This document shows positions 49,701-61,822 of a stretch of DNA of 64,000 nt, one piece after another. Under the pieces are notes generated by a model that saw nothing but the letters and a program-made list of their open reading frames with translations, did no database searches and had not been told where the DNA came from. Each line of letters starts with the position of its first letter. The stretch's first letter is position 1. Location of the stretch: assembly GCA_942159475.1 (NCBI GenBank), contig OW804100.1:11344646-11408645 (forward strand), given 5' to 3'. The stretch is from Sthenelais limicola. Its lineage: Eukaryota > Annelida > Polychaeta > Phyllodocida > Sigalionidae. Both the position numbers and the translations under genes were made by a program.

Positions 49701-50473
49701 CTTCGATAAAACATAATGATTCAGGGTTGATAAATAGCAGCCAGAAGGCTCCATGGAAATAATGATAATAATACTAACATAATCTAAACTCTCAGATTAT
49801 ATGAAACGAGCTGCAGAAATATTATATACCAAGTGAATTATGTTCCGGATCATTTCTACATGTCGCTATATCAATTGTTAGGTTTGATTAAATATCGGTA
49901 ACAGGTAGGTATTTTTATGGCTGATCTTGGTCGACTCCTAAGGTCGACTGATGATATCAGTAGATTGGCAGATAAGATACTGATTAGAGACTTTTTAAAA
50001 TTTGAGAATATGACGTCAGTTTTTCGTGTACTTCATATTTCATTGGACAAAAAGGAGAGATTAAGACATAATCTAAATTAGATATATATACTGTTAAAAA
50101 TGTATCTAGTAGAACATACCTTAGAACGTTGATATTGTTTCCAATCAAGTCCCATTCACTATTTATTATCTGCCTTTAGCAAAGTTATTAAAATGTTCGA
50201 TTCCCCATGAAGTAAAAAGGTTAAATGACAATGAAAGGATTTCTAAATAAAGTTTTTATTCGGCACAACGTGATAAGGATTTAACTGACTAACGATTTTA
50301 CTGAAAGAAAGAAAAAATAGGACAATTAAATAAAAATATAACAAATGGAATGAGAATAAATGCCTTTACCAGGCAAAAGGCCACAGATACCACACAGTCA
50401 GAGCGAGCGATCAATGTCAATGTTCGCTGAGTTGATCGAACAGTAAAGTCAGGTCAAGGCTAAAAGTATGTTA
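46787..50473. other. Gene-free stretch upstream of the glycosyltransferase
   Basis: A TATATATATATA run at 46847-46858 lies about 65 bases before the ATG and could act as a TATA region, but this is weak. A G run occurs near 48561-48570. Otherwise only short frames without family features. Confidence 0.5.
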
Positions 50474-50691
50474 AATATGGGTCAGATTTTCAGAGAGTGT
50501 ACAATCGGCAGCTGTACACATTTAATAAATTCTGCTGAGTTAGGCTGCAATTTGGTCAATACTCGGGTATATTTGGCATTGCATTGATTCTAGCAATCTG
50601 TTTGGTTAGGTTGAACCGTACTTTGAACTTTTTGGTTATTTGAGAGGATTGGTGAAGGTGAAGTGTACATTTTTTGGCGACTTCACCCATA
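50474..50691. mobile_element. TIR MITE, copy 2
   Basis: Direct-orientation relative of 31802-32051. The left end ATATGGGTCAGATTTTC is well kept. The right end (GACTTCACCCATATAG) is more diverged. The copy is about 30 bases shorter. Confidence 0.75.
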
Positions 50692-53137
50692 TAGTCGCTC
50701 GCACTTGGATGATAAGAGGGGGGGGGGGGGGGGCGAGGAGCGCATTCTAAAAATAGCTCTTACAATGAAGACATCTTGGTGCACCCCTTTTATTGTATCC
50801 GCCATACAGCATGGGCATACAGTCGCATGTTTCTTAGCGTCAGGTACTGAGGAGAGAGATACAATGTCATAATGGACAAGCTGACGTTTGCTCTACTGGG
50901 ACCAACAAGTAAGCTGAGCTCTAGGTATCAACCGCTCTTATATCAGCCAGCCTTCTTTAGATTATTGCTATAGAGCATTTGTATTAGACGCTCCACACGA
51001 ATGATTCCTCAACAAAGGGGTTATACTTTGATCTTTCAACACAGACCTATAGAAAATCTCAATTCAGTTTATAATGAAATTCTTATTTGTTTGCCATAAG
51101 ACAGAATGGTTCGAAAGTATTTTATATGAACGTAGATTCTGAGAGTATTAGCTATCACAATGTAATAATATAGTCCGGGAAGAGACCAGTGAACTTTCAT
51201 TGAAGGTTATGCAGAATATTTAGAGTTCACTTTATCCCTTTTTCCTGCCATGAGTTGCAACTGTGATTTATAAAGAAATAAATGTTGAGAAGAACATACT
51301 GTACTGATATAATGCCTGGTGTGTGTGTAACAGTTTTATTTCTGATTGGCTCATATACATCAGAATTCATACAGAAAAAGGACTCCTGCTTCACCCTCTA
51401 TGAATATATAGATCTTCCTGGCCGTCCTTGGTCAATTAAGAGTGGATTTTATTATTTTTAAGTTCACATACCGTTATGATCTACGTCCATTACAAATCCT
51501 ACATTTACATCAATTCAACGTATCAAATAAACATTTATACAAACGCTACATTATTGTGTTCCGGCTCCTGAACCCATATTATATTTCTTATATTCATTGT
51601 TCTACATGTACATGGCTTTACATACCAAGGAAAGCATTTGTATTCTTTATATAATCATAGTAGATTCATTCATACTTTTCATCTCTTATTAACTGATCAT
51701 TATTATTAGTGGTCCGGACTATACAACTAAATATTTATGTTGATAATCTTGTGGTATCTATAAATTACTAAAGTAGCTGACGCATCACCTCGACGATTCT
51801 TCCGGATCAGTATTTTGTCTAAGGTCATAACACCTTAAGCTTATCGTCATTCATTAACATATAATGTAGTGACCCCAAGTTATAGTTCTCCAGTAGGCAC
51901 TGAATTAACAAACAAACAGTCTTGCTGCATACAGGGGCCTCTCATAGCATGTATTAGGAACATATCCAGGCAATACAATATATATTATAAACACAGGGGA
52001 TCGACTTTTTTCGACATATCTACTCTGACATATTCTGACCCTGCTTGTATGTTTATGTGGAGAAATACAATTGGTATTTTAAAAAGCATCAACAAAGATC
52101 CATCGCTCATGAGATTACTTTCAAATCACTAGGTTCTTGACCTTATACAGTCGCTAAGATGGATTGGCTGCAACCATTCCGCCTTTCAAATAGGCATAGC
52201 CTGGTCCTATGTTAAGCTATATGTTACACGATCGATAGTGCAACATTTGTAATGCTGGAGGGTATTTGACCGTACATTTGGAGGTTAAGGTTAAACTTTA
52301 AGGTGCCAATGGATGCAACCAAAAGATATATCAGGTTGAAGAAAGCCACTACCATTCCTATACTGGTTTTCCAATTTAAATCATGTTGTATTCCATTCAC
52401 TTATTTATCAGCGCTCTAGCTATCATGTACACCATACAAATTTATCATAGAAAAGTTTGAAAAAATGAAATGATTAAACTATAGGAAAAGTAATTGAAAA
52501 CATAAGTATAAACAAAAGGTATGACATAAATACATTATGATATGAATATTAAAATAGACAAATATAGACAAAATATAGAACCATTCCAACAATGTTAAGA
52601 ATGTTGTATGTATCTGAGGGTTCTGGACAGCAGTTCCTAAGATTCAATCGAAAGTTTGATGCAAACTTTCATAAGTCTCACTCAACATCCTTGCCTCGCT
52701 GAGTTCGAGGAATCCCTACATTGTGTGGGCTTAAGTAACCACTTTGTGTAATTAGTATATTTAGTCACTCAGCACCTGAACCTATGCCCATGGCAACGTA
52801 AATAACAAACGAATGAAAGTCAGCCAATCCGATCAGAGCAAAGTGCCAGATGGGGCTCGCTCTGAAGGAGGCAAAACATTCTTTTAAAAGCAGGCACACG
52901 GACTTGGCATGTGGGGCATTTTTTCGAAAGAGGTTTTATTTTTCAAACTTCAGTGTAATAGAAAGGGCTAGCTTTCACGTCTGTGTGGAAGCTAGCCAAA
53001 CGTGTTCCAAAGTGTGGTTGGTTACAGCGTCAGTCAAACATTATTGTGTAATGTTAGAATCTCTATTCATATTTGTTCTATTAATTACAATGAAACAAAA
53101 TGGTGTGGTTTGCTTAGTATGGCATAGGATGCGGAAT
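50692..53137. other. Gene-free stretch
   Basis: A 16-base G run is at 50718-50733. Short frames at 51869-52132 and 52850-53140 have no recognisable features. Confidence 0.5.
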
Positions 53138-53415
53138 TAGAGGGAGGAGGAGAAGAAGGAGTTAGAGGAGACAGAGGACGAGAAGGAGGAGGAGGAGACA
53201 GAGGACAAAGAGAAGAAAAACGAGGAAGAAGGGGAGAAGCAGGAGGAAGAAGAGTTAAAGTAGCAGGAGAATGAAGGTAATAAGGGGCTACGAATGGAGG
53301 AAGGAAGAGAAGAGAAGGACTTACTGAAGGGGGAGGAGAAAGCTGTTTGTATAATTATTGGAAGTAGAGATGAACGTGTAGGAGGAGGAGGAGGAGGAGG
53401 AGGAGGCAAGGAGGG
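53138..53415. repeat. Purine-rich GGAGGA/GAAGGA tract
   Basis: The + strand is mostly GAGGAG/GAAGGA words, with a clean (GGA)n run at about 53381-53405. All frames through it are translations of the repeat (E/G-rich on plus, S/P/F-rich on minus), so the 150-codon minus-strand frame here is not a gene. Confidence 0.85.
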
Positions 53416-56095
53416 CAACATAAGGCGCAATAGGTGGCCTGGGAGTCGGCAGTGTTGTAGGAAGACACTGGCGGTACGTGAGGCAGTCCGATGAAGTGTG
53501 AATGGAGAGTGTGTGCGCGGAATATCCATGCACCACGTGTGAACAACCACTATACAGTACAACTCACATAAGTTGATACTAGCTATCAACCCCGATCCCT
53601 CTGGTCGAGCAATTACCTTAGAATCGATGTATGCATTTATTTAGTCTGGGCAGGCATTGTGCCTGTCTCCTCTGTCCCTTGATTATGCTATGGGAATAAG
53701 TCTCCCAACACTATTTCCCAGTACCTAGGGTCATGGCCTCTCCCTCTGTTATCCTCTAGCCTTCCTCTTAAATGGAATTGACTGTAGTAACGTGTGCCCA
53801 GGGATTCTATGAGGCATTCAGTTGCCTGTGGAGTTTGAATAAGTTCCAAGAAACTGAATGTGCCAAGCTGCAGACAGATAACATACTTCTGTAAATGGAG
53901 ATGAGGCAAAAGATGCACTCAGCTTGCCAGCACTGCCCTGGGAAGTAAAAAAAGTTACACCCTGTCCTGCTATTATTGTGATGAACATATCAAATGTGAT
54001 ATACCCATTAACACATGGTACATATCCGGGTGTATTCCTCGTCAGTCATACGAGATTTCTGCTGAAACAACTTTAACCAAACATTTTCTTGAAAACTATT
54101 GGGGAAACATTTAGTTCTTGAATTATATTGAGAAAATACTTTCATAATCCAAGTTTGATGTTTTGTTGAAGAATAGGGTAATATTTATAATCTAGTGCTT
54201 GGTTTGTGTCCTTATTTCCTCCCAAACTCTTCCACCATGACTGCCTGTTCTATATTGATGGAGTAGATGTAAGCAGATGAGTAAATGAGTGGATTGATTG
54301 AGAAGCTTTGTCAGTCTTTATACGCTCTAATGAGAGGCAAACTGGTTGTGGCCCGCCATTCAGATCAAACGCTTTTACTCACTGTTTAAAGCTAAGGCCC
54401 ACACAAGAGATTCTAAACAATAGTAATCTAATTATCCCCAGGCGGAGGCTGGACTTTTATTAAATGTTGTTGGGCGCAACTTTCCTCTGCCATTCATATG
54501 TGACATGTGGTTTTGAGTGAATAAAAGTCTTGCCACCCAAAGAACTCAATTCAAAGAGAGAGGCCATTTAAATACTGAATAATATTTTATTAATACTTCG
54601 AACCCTGGAATTAATTATCTGTTTTTCTTATTTTATTATAATTATTAGAATAGCAGGGCAATGGTTACAATTGTACTTAGATATTCCCAATTAAACACAT
54701 TACTATTTATATGGATTTAAGCTTTAACGTCTCAGTATATAATTATTTTGACGTACTCTTACATTAGATCTGGCAATCGCAGTTTATAATAACTGCTTTT
54801 GTATACACATGTACATTTCTACACACGTGAGCATGCGTTAAACAAAATATACTTTGATAACCAACACCCAAAATCATTGCTAAATGCGAGACCACATATT
54901 TTGCTGTAGACCGAAGATCTGTATAATTATTGCTCTGCAAATTTGGTTTTACGTGTCATAATAATTATATGTTAACACCTGTATAACTATTGTCACACAG
55001 CCCAATCGATTACCATAAAACAACTTCATTATAGCTTTGAAGAGAAAACTGGTCAACATCCTGTATATGCATGGTAATTTTCAATTAATGTATTTCCAGG
55101 TTCTGACACATCTTACAACAGTTGGGGCAAATAACTTGCAAACTCCTCCTAAACAAGGCAGAGCTACCTTAAAGCCCAGCCCAGCAGACACAGATAAGAG
55201 AAGTGCCGCATGACAGTGGGGTGGGTATTGTGATATAGATGAGCTATTGGTGGAGCTATTACGGCCCTGAGTCCCTCTGAGCTGATGCAATCACAAACTC
55301 ATTTTAACACTAAAGCAATAAAGGCACTGGAGGGACATGGGAGTGAGTGAGTGGGTGAGATTGGGGGAGGTGGGATGGCTACAGATACTATTCTATATAA
55401 CTTGACAAGGCTAGTTGGTGGAAGGGGGAGGGGCCTATCTTACTGAAGAAAAAAACCAATATATATTTTATTACATATAATATTAAACAATATATTGCAA
55501 CAATAATAAATATTAAAGAAATAGATCCCAAACGAATAGAATCCTAAGACCTTAATATGCCTTAATATGATATATTATCAATTACAACGGCTGGAAGGGG
55601 TGAGGGATCTATTTCCTGTAGTAAAAAAAATATTCCATTAATATATCATGTAACTGCAAAATATTGCTCATGGTTCCTAGCTAGACATGACCAAAGGCTT
55701 CAAGACGTCCAATATAATTTTACATTCGTTAAAAGCTTATCTTGAAGCATATTAATTTATTTTTAAATATATTTTATTTGACAAAAAATTGTGGTAAGCC
55801 TCATTCTGCCAAAGTAAACAAATTAATTCAATCATTACAAATGCACATTTAAATATCAATTAAGCAATTTAAATTCATAGATCAGCTCATACATCAAGTC
55901 GAAGACCACACATTCGTTTGTATTCTTCCATCACACCTTAACACACTATAAGACTGAACATTCACGAACGAGTATCAAGCTCGAGAATCTTATTGGAAAC
56001 AGTTAAAGCCATATCAGAGATGTTAATATAACCACAATAAGGCTAAATATTCGTACTGAGAATACATAGTAATATCAATACACATTTTAGATATT
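53416..56095. other. Gene-free stretch
   Basis: Nothing recognised beyond AT-rich sequence and short frames. Confidence 0.5.
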
Positions 56096-56485
56096 ATGAT
56101 ATGGAAATATGACGAAAAGAAATCTAATTTACCACTAAACCAACCATCGGACGACAGTAGCATGTGCGAGATGGTGGATAAGTTAATTGGAAATGATATA
56201 ATATTTTTTTGTATTTTTCACCCAGATTTAACATTTAACATTCTCAAGAACAGCTTCTTTAAAATAACCTTGAAAAAAGCCTGTCGGCGCAACCCTTGGA
56301 CAAGAAGACCAGAGGCCCCGCTATTCGATATTTTAAGACCTAAGCGTAATACATTTAAGAAATCGTTATATTACAACATTTGCTCAGAGTGGAACAATTT
56401 AAATATTCAATTTAGGACCATAGAATCTTTTGACCAATTTAAACTGACGATCAGGAATACTATATTGCCATTGGTGCCTAATTAG
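56096..56485 (+). pseudogene. Possible LINE Pol C-terminal fragment, 129 aa
   Basis: The last 50 residues (RRPEAPLFDILRPKRNTF, then SLYYNICSEWNNLN, then FDQFKLTIRNTILP) follow the pattern often seen at the C-terminus of jockey/CR1-type LINE polymerases: a TFKKSL-like stretch, a WN-L core, and SxxxFK near the end. The first 75 residues show no clear homology and no RT catalytic motifs are nearby. It is therefore at best a 5'-truncated LINE tail; an unrelated exon is possible. Confidence 0.4.
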
Positions 56486-57859
56486 GGTTTGTTCACCGCT
56501 GTTGATGTCTCTATACTTCTGTGTGTATAGTAATACTGCTTGACCGTGTACTTCTATATAATATGTGTATCAAATCAGATTATCTGACTGTGTGCTTTTT
56601 ATTACATCATTAGGCGACGGAGAACACAACTAGTAAGAACATTTTGGGTACATTTTATTCTCATAAAACTTGTATATAAAGATCGTGGTTTTCTTGAGAA
56701 GCACAGAGTCATCAATTGATTTGTCTCGATTAAAATAAGAAGCCCTCTTTGAGTAAAACTGATAAGTTTTAAAATGTGTACGAAGGTGTGGGCGGACGGG
56801 CCAGCTTGACCGTAGAGGTAGAGTGTGGAAAGTAGCTTTCGGACGGACCTTATATATATTTGTGTATATAATCAGATTATCTGACTGTGTGCTTTTTATA
56901 ACATAATTACGACTAAATTGTATAAATTGTATAAATTGTTTTGTGTTCTTTGGACATCGCATCCCATTTCTTTAGTTAAAACTATACATCTACTATATAT
57001 CTAATTATACCTTTTCGCTGGCTAAGGGCTCAGAAGAAGACCACTGCAATGGTGAACTGAGGGGCTGTCTTATAACATTTATTTTGTTACCAATGATGTA
57101 TCTTAGCTCATACCTGAATAAAAATGAATTAAAAAAAATCTCCGCGATCATTTTAAAAGGTCAATACCGTGTATTTCATTACGCTATATCAGCTATCTGA
57201 AGCAATCAAGAGAATGATTGGGGGAGAAAGGAGTGGGTGGTGCCAAAAGGAAAAAGCATGTATATGTTATAGCGAATAACCTGGTGGATAGAACCTTAAC
57301 TATCAATGATACAAGGTCTTGGGGAAAAAACAAATCCCTGGCATAAAAGGATAGAAGAGCTTGAGGGTATGACATTAGTATAAGGGGAAACCCCACACTT
57401 TGTTAATAGCTGCTAGGCGGCTGCTAATTTGTTAAGAACAAAGCATTTAGGCTACTAATCTATCAGTGTGAAGTGAGAGAAAATTACAGAAAAAAAAATA
57501 TATAAAATATAAGGGACACTGCATATTTGTTGTTTAGAATTGTACGAGCCTCGATGGCAGGATATGTTTGAATAAAACCTTTTCAAAAATAGAAAAAAAA
57601 CTATCAATGATACAAATGTGGTATGTGTTACCTCCTTGTGTTCTGTCTCCATACACTTATACTTGTAGTTGTGCATGGAGAGCAGGTGTATTCAAGTGAG
57701 ACGTGAGTATCATCACTCCCACAGGTTAGAATGGAGTGATCTCATCTCTGCTATTCATACACCATCGATTTCTATATAATTATATGATTTTACAGGCACG
57801 TCGCTACTTTTTGATATTGGAAAAGTCCGTCAGTCCATCAAATATGCGCCGCAAGGTAT
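56486..57859. other. Gene-free stretch with a short direct repeat
   Basis: ATCAGATTATCTGACTGTGT plus GCTTTTTAT occurs at about 56574-56603 and again at about 56870-56898, enclosing about 270 bases. No gene recognised. Confidence 0.55.
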
Positions 57860-57984
57860 GCTCACATTGCAGGTCTTCCGGTTATACTAGACAGAAAATA
57901 ATCATGATAACATTTGAAGATAAATGTTCTTGTAGACATTCTATGACTTCTGTTTAGTATAACCGGAAGACCTGCAATGTGAGC
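57860..57984. repeat. Hairpin with 37-bp arms and a ~52-bp loop
   Basis: The left arm 57860-57896 (GCTCACATTGCAGGTCTTCC...) and the right arm 57948-57984 (...GGAAGACCTGCAATGTGAGC) are reverse complements with about one mismatch. The loop is AT-rich. A MITE or hairpin-RNA source fits better than a classical miRNA because the arms are long and nearly perfect. Confidence 0.85.
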
Positions 57985-58187
57985 AGAGGGTATCAACCAT
58001 TTCTGTCATTATAGAACTTCTTCTTCACTGTCTCTCTATGTGTATAGTATTATGTATTTTTTCTCGGTTGTTTGGTTGTTTTCAATGGTGTTTCACATAA
58101 CAGATGACCTTCTCATTTGACGCACATATAAATGATAATATATGTATGGACATAACTATTTTAGCTGAAATGCGTATTATGCATATT

Positions 58188-58403
58188 CATTACTGACTTA
58201 GCCTATAGAGTATGGATGAGGAATAAGTGAAGGCAGCTTTGGGAAATTAAATATTTATTTTAATTTGAAGTTTTATAAAATGTTTATATAATAAATAGTT
58301 TGTATAAAAGTGTAAAGTTGAGAGGTAAAATTGGTAAAAGAAGATGAATTATAAAGGAAATTTGTGATTTGATAAAATTGAATTGATAATGATAAGTAAT
58401 TAG
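58188..58403 (-). repeat. Element 2 split repeat B2 (outer 3' end)
   Basis: This is 216 bases identical to 58599-58814. It starts CATTACTGACTTAGCC at the boundary with host DNA. It contains AATAAA words on the coding strand. Confidence 0.97.
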
Positions 58404-58447
58404 TATGGAGGAATGAGAATTGATGTAAATAGGTGTGGGTGGGTGGG
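58404..58447. other. Element 2 unique spacer between A2 and B2
   Basis: This is 44 single-copy bases containing GTGGGTGGGTGGG on the + strand, the same word as in the corresponding spacer of element 1. Confidence 0.85.
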
Positions 58448-58601
58448 TGAAATGTGTGTAGGTTGACGGTTGAAAGTGAAGTGAGGTGGGTTGCGGTTGA
58501 AGTGAGTAGTTTGCTGCGTAGTTGAGGGTGGCAGCAGTGTAGGTGGGAGGGGGTAGGCCGCAGCAATGCCCGCGCACCGCTTACTGCTGTGCTTAGAACA
58601 T
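58448..58601 (-). repeat. Element 2 split repeat A2
   Basis: This is 154 bases identical to A1 at 63573-63726. It overlaps B1 by the three bases CAT, the likely crossover core. Confidence 0.97.
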
Positions 58602-58814
58602 TACTGACTTAGCCTATAGAGTATGGATGAGGAATAAGTGAAGGCAGCTTTGGGAAATTAAATATTTATTTTAATTTGAAGTTTTATAAAATGTTTATAT
58701 AATAAATAGTTTGTATAAAAGTGTAAAGTTGAGAGGTAAAATTGGTAAAAGAAGATGAATTATAAAGGAAATTTGTGATTTGATAAAATTGAATTGATAA
58801 TGATAAGTAATTAG
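58599..58814 (-). repeat. Element 2 split repeat B1
   Basis: This is 216 bases identical to B2. It follows the recombinase ORF after about 290 bases of 3' non-coding sequence and offers AATAAA signals for the transcript end. Confidence 0.97.
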
Positions 58815-59103
58815 CCAAAACTGCCAATTTTGTGGGTAGATAGGGAGGGTGGGATGGGATTTATATATGGGATGTTTTGTTTTAGTATGGGTAGGGTGAG
58901 AGATTGTAGATTTTTAAAAATTAAGTTAGTCCCTTTTGGGAGAGTTCGTTGGTCCTTTGGACTGTCCATGGGCCTGAGGGCCGAGTCTTTTGTTCATTAT
59001 ATTTTGGGCCGAATGGCCGGAGTGAAATAATGGATGTGGGGGGGGGGGGGGGGTGTTACGATGGAGGATGTGATTTAGAGTCTTTTTGTATGGATTACGG
59101 TGT
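58815..59103 (-). other. Element 2 3' non-coding segment
   Basis: Lies between the YR stop and B1. It contains a run of 16 G on the + strand at 59038-59053 (C run in the transcript). No gene. Confidence 0.7.
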
Positions 59104-60057
59104 CTAGGGACCGTGGGGGAGGCTTATGGCCTTCCTTATGGCTGCATTCACTGATGACTTGTCAGTATGTATATAGGTTTTATAGGCGTCAGAAGACCAG
59201 CCTATATAGTCCTGAATTTGCAGTGTGGAGCAGCCAGCGGCGAAGGCTTGTGTGGCCGCGGCCTTTCTCAGGCTGTGGAGTGTGTATTGGCTTGGGTCGA
59301 TTTGCAAGAGCTTAAGCGTATCCCTCCACTGGCGAGCCACGTATGATGCTGGCATAGGGTTGTGTGTTGCGGGGAACATGAAGCACGGGTCGTCCTCGTG
59401 CCTCGTTGGGACCTGACCCAGCATTGTTTTGAAGGCCCTAACCACGCACAGTTCTTTGTCTTGTGACGCGTGTAGCGTTATACTTTTGGATTTATATGCG
59501 GATTGCATATTCTTAGCTGACTTGATCTTTATATTGATGGATGACTTGTCGATGGAGATGTCGCCTCTAGTCAGGTGGACCAGTGGCTTGAACTTATTAA
59601 GGCTGGGGGCGACCACTTCTGACTGCCGGAGACCTGCATAATATATAGTTAGGACAGCAGCCTTGAATGTCTTGGCTACCACCCCGGGAGGTATGCTCAG
59701 TATTGGGCTTCTGATGACTTCCGGCGGTACTGGTAGCTTATGCTGTGGCTTGAATGCTTTGTTACGGTCGAGGGCTTGTAGCGCCCATTTGACTCGTTGG
59801 TGGTCTAGCGGTTCTGTCGATATATGGTGGAGTTTGAACGCAGTACGAAGGTGAGATATATGATTCCTTATCGTTCTAGGCGAGGCAATTGTCTCTGATA
59901 AAAATTCGATGTATGCACATATGACTAGGTACGAGGGTTTATATGAGTCCACTCCTACCTGTCTTGTGAAGGTCTGGTACCTTCTTACCACCGCTTCTCG
60001 GTTCTCGGTCGTTCCCTCTGCCCAGGCTTGTTTCTGTCGTGCCGCTGCTTTTGTCAT
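59104..60057 (-). CDS. Tyrosine recombinase (YR) of element 2, 317 aa
   Basis: It integrates the element's DNA circle. Residues 15-100 form a SAM-like DNA-binding domain (TTENREAVVRRYQTF...). The catalytic domain carries R144 (GLRQSE), K182 (SAKNMQ), H261-x-x-R264 (LHSLRKA), W287 in the second-histidine position (IGWSS) and probable nucleophile Y295 (YKTYI). Tryptophan there is tolerated in this family. The start is a true ATG (60057). It overlaps the end of RT/RNase H by 119 bases in another frame, so translation needs coupling, leaky scanning or splicing. Domain order and length match element 1's YR, though sequence similarity is low. Confidence 0.94.
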   Translation of the reverse strand: MTKAAARQKQAWAEGTTENREAVVRRYQTFTRQVGVDSYKPSYLVICAYIEFLSETIASPRTIRNHISHLRTAFKLHHISTEPLDHQRVKWALQALDRNKAFKPQHKLPVPPEVIRSPILSIPPGVVAKTFKAAVLTIYYAGLRQSEVVAPSLNKFKPLVHLTRGDISIDKSSINIKIKSAKNMQSAYKSKSITLHASQDKELCVVRAFKTMLGQVPTRHEDDPCFMFPATHNPMPASYVARQWRDTLKLLQIDPSQYTLHSLRKAAATQAFAAGCSTLQIQDYIGWSSDAYKTYIHTDKSSVNAAIRKAISLPHGP

Positions 60058-61822
60058 CAGGCCCGTGATTCGTCTCCCTATAATGTTTAGAGAGAGACAT
60101 GGTGTTAATTGCGAATAAGCATGGTTGAATATACTTCAGCGACTTTTCCCTCATTATTCTATTGGCTTCAAGTTCATATTTATTGTCGAGATGGGCCCTA
60201 CTCAGGTTATCAGCTAAGGTGTTCTCGGCACCTGGGATATGATGGTATGTAATCTTAATATCATAAAGTGCTTGCACCATCCAGGCTAGCCTGGCGGCCT
60301 CTAGGATGATTTTATTTTTGCCCTTCCCTGTGCTGAGGACTGATACGCTAGCTATATTGTCGCATAGGACCAGTATGTGTCCGCCTCTGTCAGTCTCGTC
60401 GATCAAAGTATGCAATGCAATGGGAATGTTTATGGCCTCAAGTTCGGAGATGTTGTCGACCCCTTGATTTACTGGAGTGACCTGAGCCCTATACGCGTGT
60501 CTATGGTCGGCCCCGCCCACGCCAGAGAGGCATGCGTCGACGACTATGGTCTTTGTAGGGGACGGTGAGGGTATGACTGCCCTTCCGTTCCACTCCCTGC
60601 AAAAGTCCCGGAACCAATACAGGTCCTTTCTCATTTCGGCGTTAATATTTATATACTTTCTTCCTTTCATTTCTCGGAGGCTTTCTAGTAGGCGGCTTAC
60701 AAACAATCTTGCGGGACCCACACACTTAGCTACATGAATGAGTGAGCCTATGACCGATTGGAGTTCTCTGCGTGACATTGATCTCCTAGCGATGTATTTA
60801 TCAACTATCTTGAGAATTTCACTGACCTTCTCGTTGCTTATGCTCAGTGTCATTTCTGGCGCGCTGATACTAATGCCTAGCCATTTGACTGCTGGCGCGG
60901 GAGGCTGTCTTTTCTCCTCTGCTTCCGGCAGCCCGAGCTCGCTGAACAGCTGTATCGCTCTTTGGTAGTGTCTGGTAGCCTGTTCTCTGTTGCAAGAAAT
61001 AAGTACGAGGTCGTCAAGATACATTTTAGATACAATTCCCTCTTTCGCCAATATGGCCACAATAGCATCCGCCACCCTCTGCATGTGGCACGAGGATGAG
61101 CGGGCGCCGAAGGGCATGGTGACGTCAAGAAAATATTTCCCACTCCATTTAAGACATAATAATGGCCAGTCCAGGGGGTCGGTTTTAAAGTTCTTATAGG
61201 CGCGAGATATGTCAATAGTACTCATCCAGGCGCCGGGCCCAATCGCTACCAACTCTTCAACCAGGCTTTCAACATTAGAGAGGGAGTGCACTCGTTGTTT
61301 CCCCCATACACTATTTTTTAATAGATATGCGTTTACTGAGCGGTCCTCAGGGAAGCTGAGGTCGATGATTACCCTTCGAGAGTCGGATTCACGTTTCTCT
61401 CTGGACATTATGGGGGAGCAGTGGTACCACGAAGTGAACGGGGCCTTATCGAGTGGGCCCACTAACCCCCCCAAGCTGAGTTCTTTATTAACAAAGGCAT
61501 CGATTTTCTCGCTATATTCATCTGCACTGGAGTGATTCTTGCCTGAATCGTTGTGGCTCACAGGCCCTAGATACCCCATAGGGAAGCCGTATTCGATTAG
61601 GTCGCATAATTCTATGTCGTCACTACTGTTGCACAAATACTTCCTCCAGTTACGGATATTTAGATTAGTGGGGAGAGGGATCTTGGCAGATAGGGCGTTA
61701 GGTAGTCCCGTTTCTAGTACGGCAGTGTATAAGTGTCTATGAGTTAAGTATTCGTCGCCTATACACATGTCGGGCCATTCTGTACGGCGATGTTGCGCGA
61801 ATACATATGGCGATAAGTCCAT
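59939..61822 (-). CDS. Pol of element 2: reverse transcriptase and RNase H, 627 aa from ATG
   Basis: Reverse transcriptase motifs: VIIDLSFP (151-158), STIDISRAYKNF (201-212, motif A), MPFGARSSS (236-244, motif B), catalytic YLDD (268-271) and KWLGI (313-317). RNase H carries D429 (VVDACLSG), E462 (ELEAIN), D488 (LCDN) and D538 (LADNLSR). A hydrophilic tail of about 60 residues overlaps the YR gene. The ATG at 61822 is the first in this open stretch, but the frame is open a further 22 codons upstream to a TGA at 61891-61889, and those codons (CDFYDTIKSICAG) align with the element 1 sequence at the same place. Beyond the TGA the same frame is open back to the end of gag. The normal product is thus probably a Gag-Pol made by -1 frameshifting. 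Confidence 0.94.
   Translation of the reverse strand: MDLSPYVFAQHRRTEWPDMCIGDEYLTHRHLYTAVLETGLPNALSAKIPLPTNLNIRNWRKYLCNSSDDIELCDLIEYGFPMGYLGPVSHNDSGKNHSSADEYSEKIDAFVNKELSLGGLVGPLDKAPFTSWYHCSPIMSREKRESDSRRVIIDLSFPEDRSVNAYLLKNSVWGKQRVHSLSNVESLVEELVAIGPGAWMSTIDISRAYKNFKTDPLDWPLLCLKWSGKYFLDVTMPFGARSSSCHMQRVADAIVAILAKEGIVSKMYLDDLVLISCNREQATRHYQRAIQLFSELGLPEAEEKRQPPAPAVKWLGISISAPEMTLSISNEKVSEILKIVDKYIARRSMSRRELQSVIGSLIHVAKCVGPARLFVSRLLESLREMKGRKYININAEMRKDLYWFRDFCREWNGRAVIPSPSPTKTIVVDACLSGVGGADHRHAYRAQVTPVNQGVDNISELEAINIPIALHTLIDETDRGGHILVLCDNIASVSVLSTGKGKNKIILEAARLAWMVQALYDIKITYHHIPGAENTLADNLSRAHLDNKYELEANRIMREKSLKYIQPCLFAINTMSLSKHYRETNHGPDDKSSGTTETSLGRGNDREPRSGGKKVPDLHKTGRSGLI

Noticed and set aside
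53137..53589. 150-codon serine/proline-rich minus-strand ORF
   Set aside because: It is a translation of a GGA/GAA purine tract.
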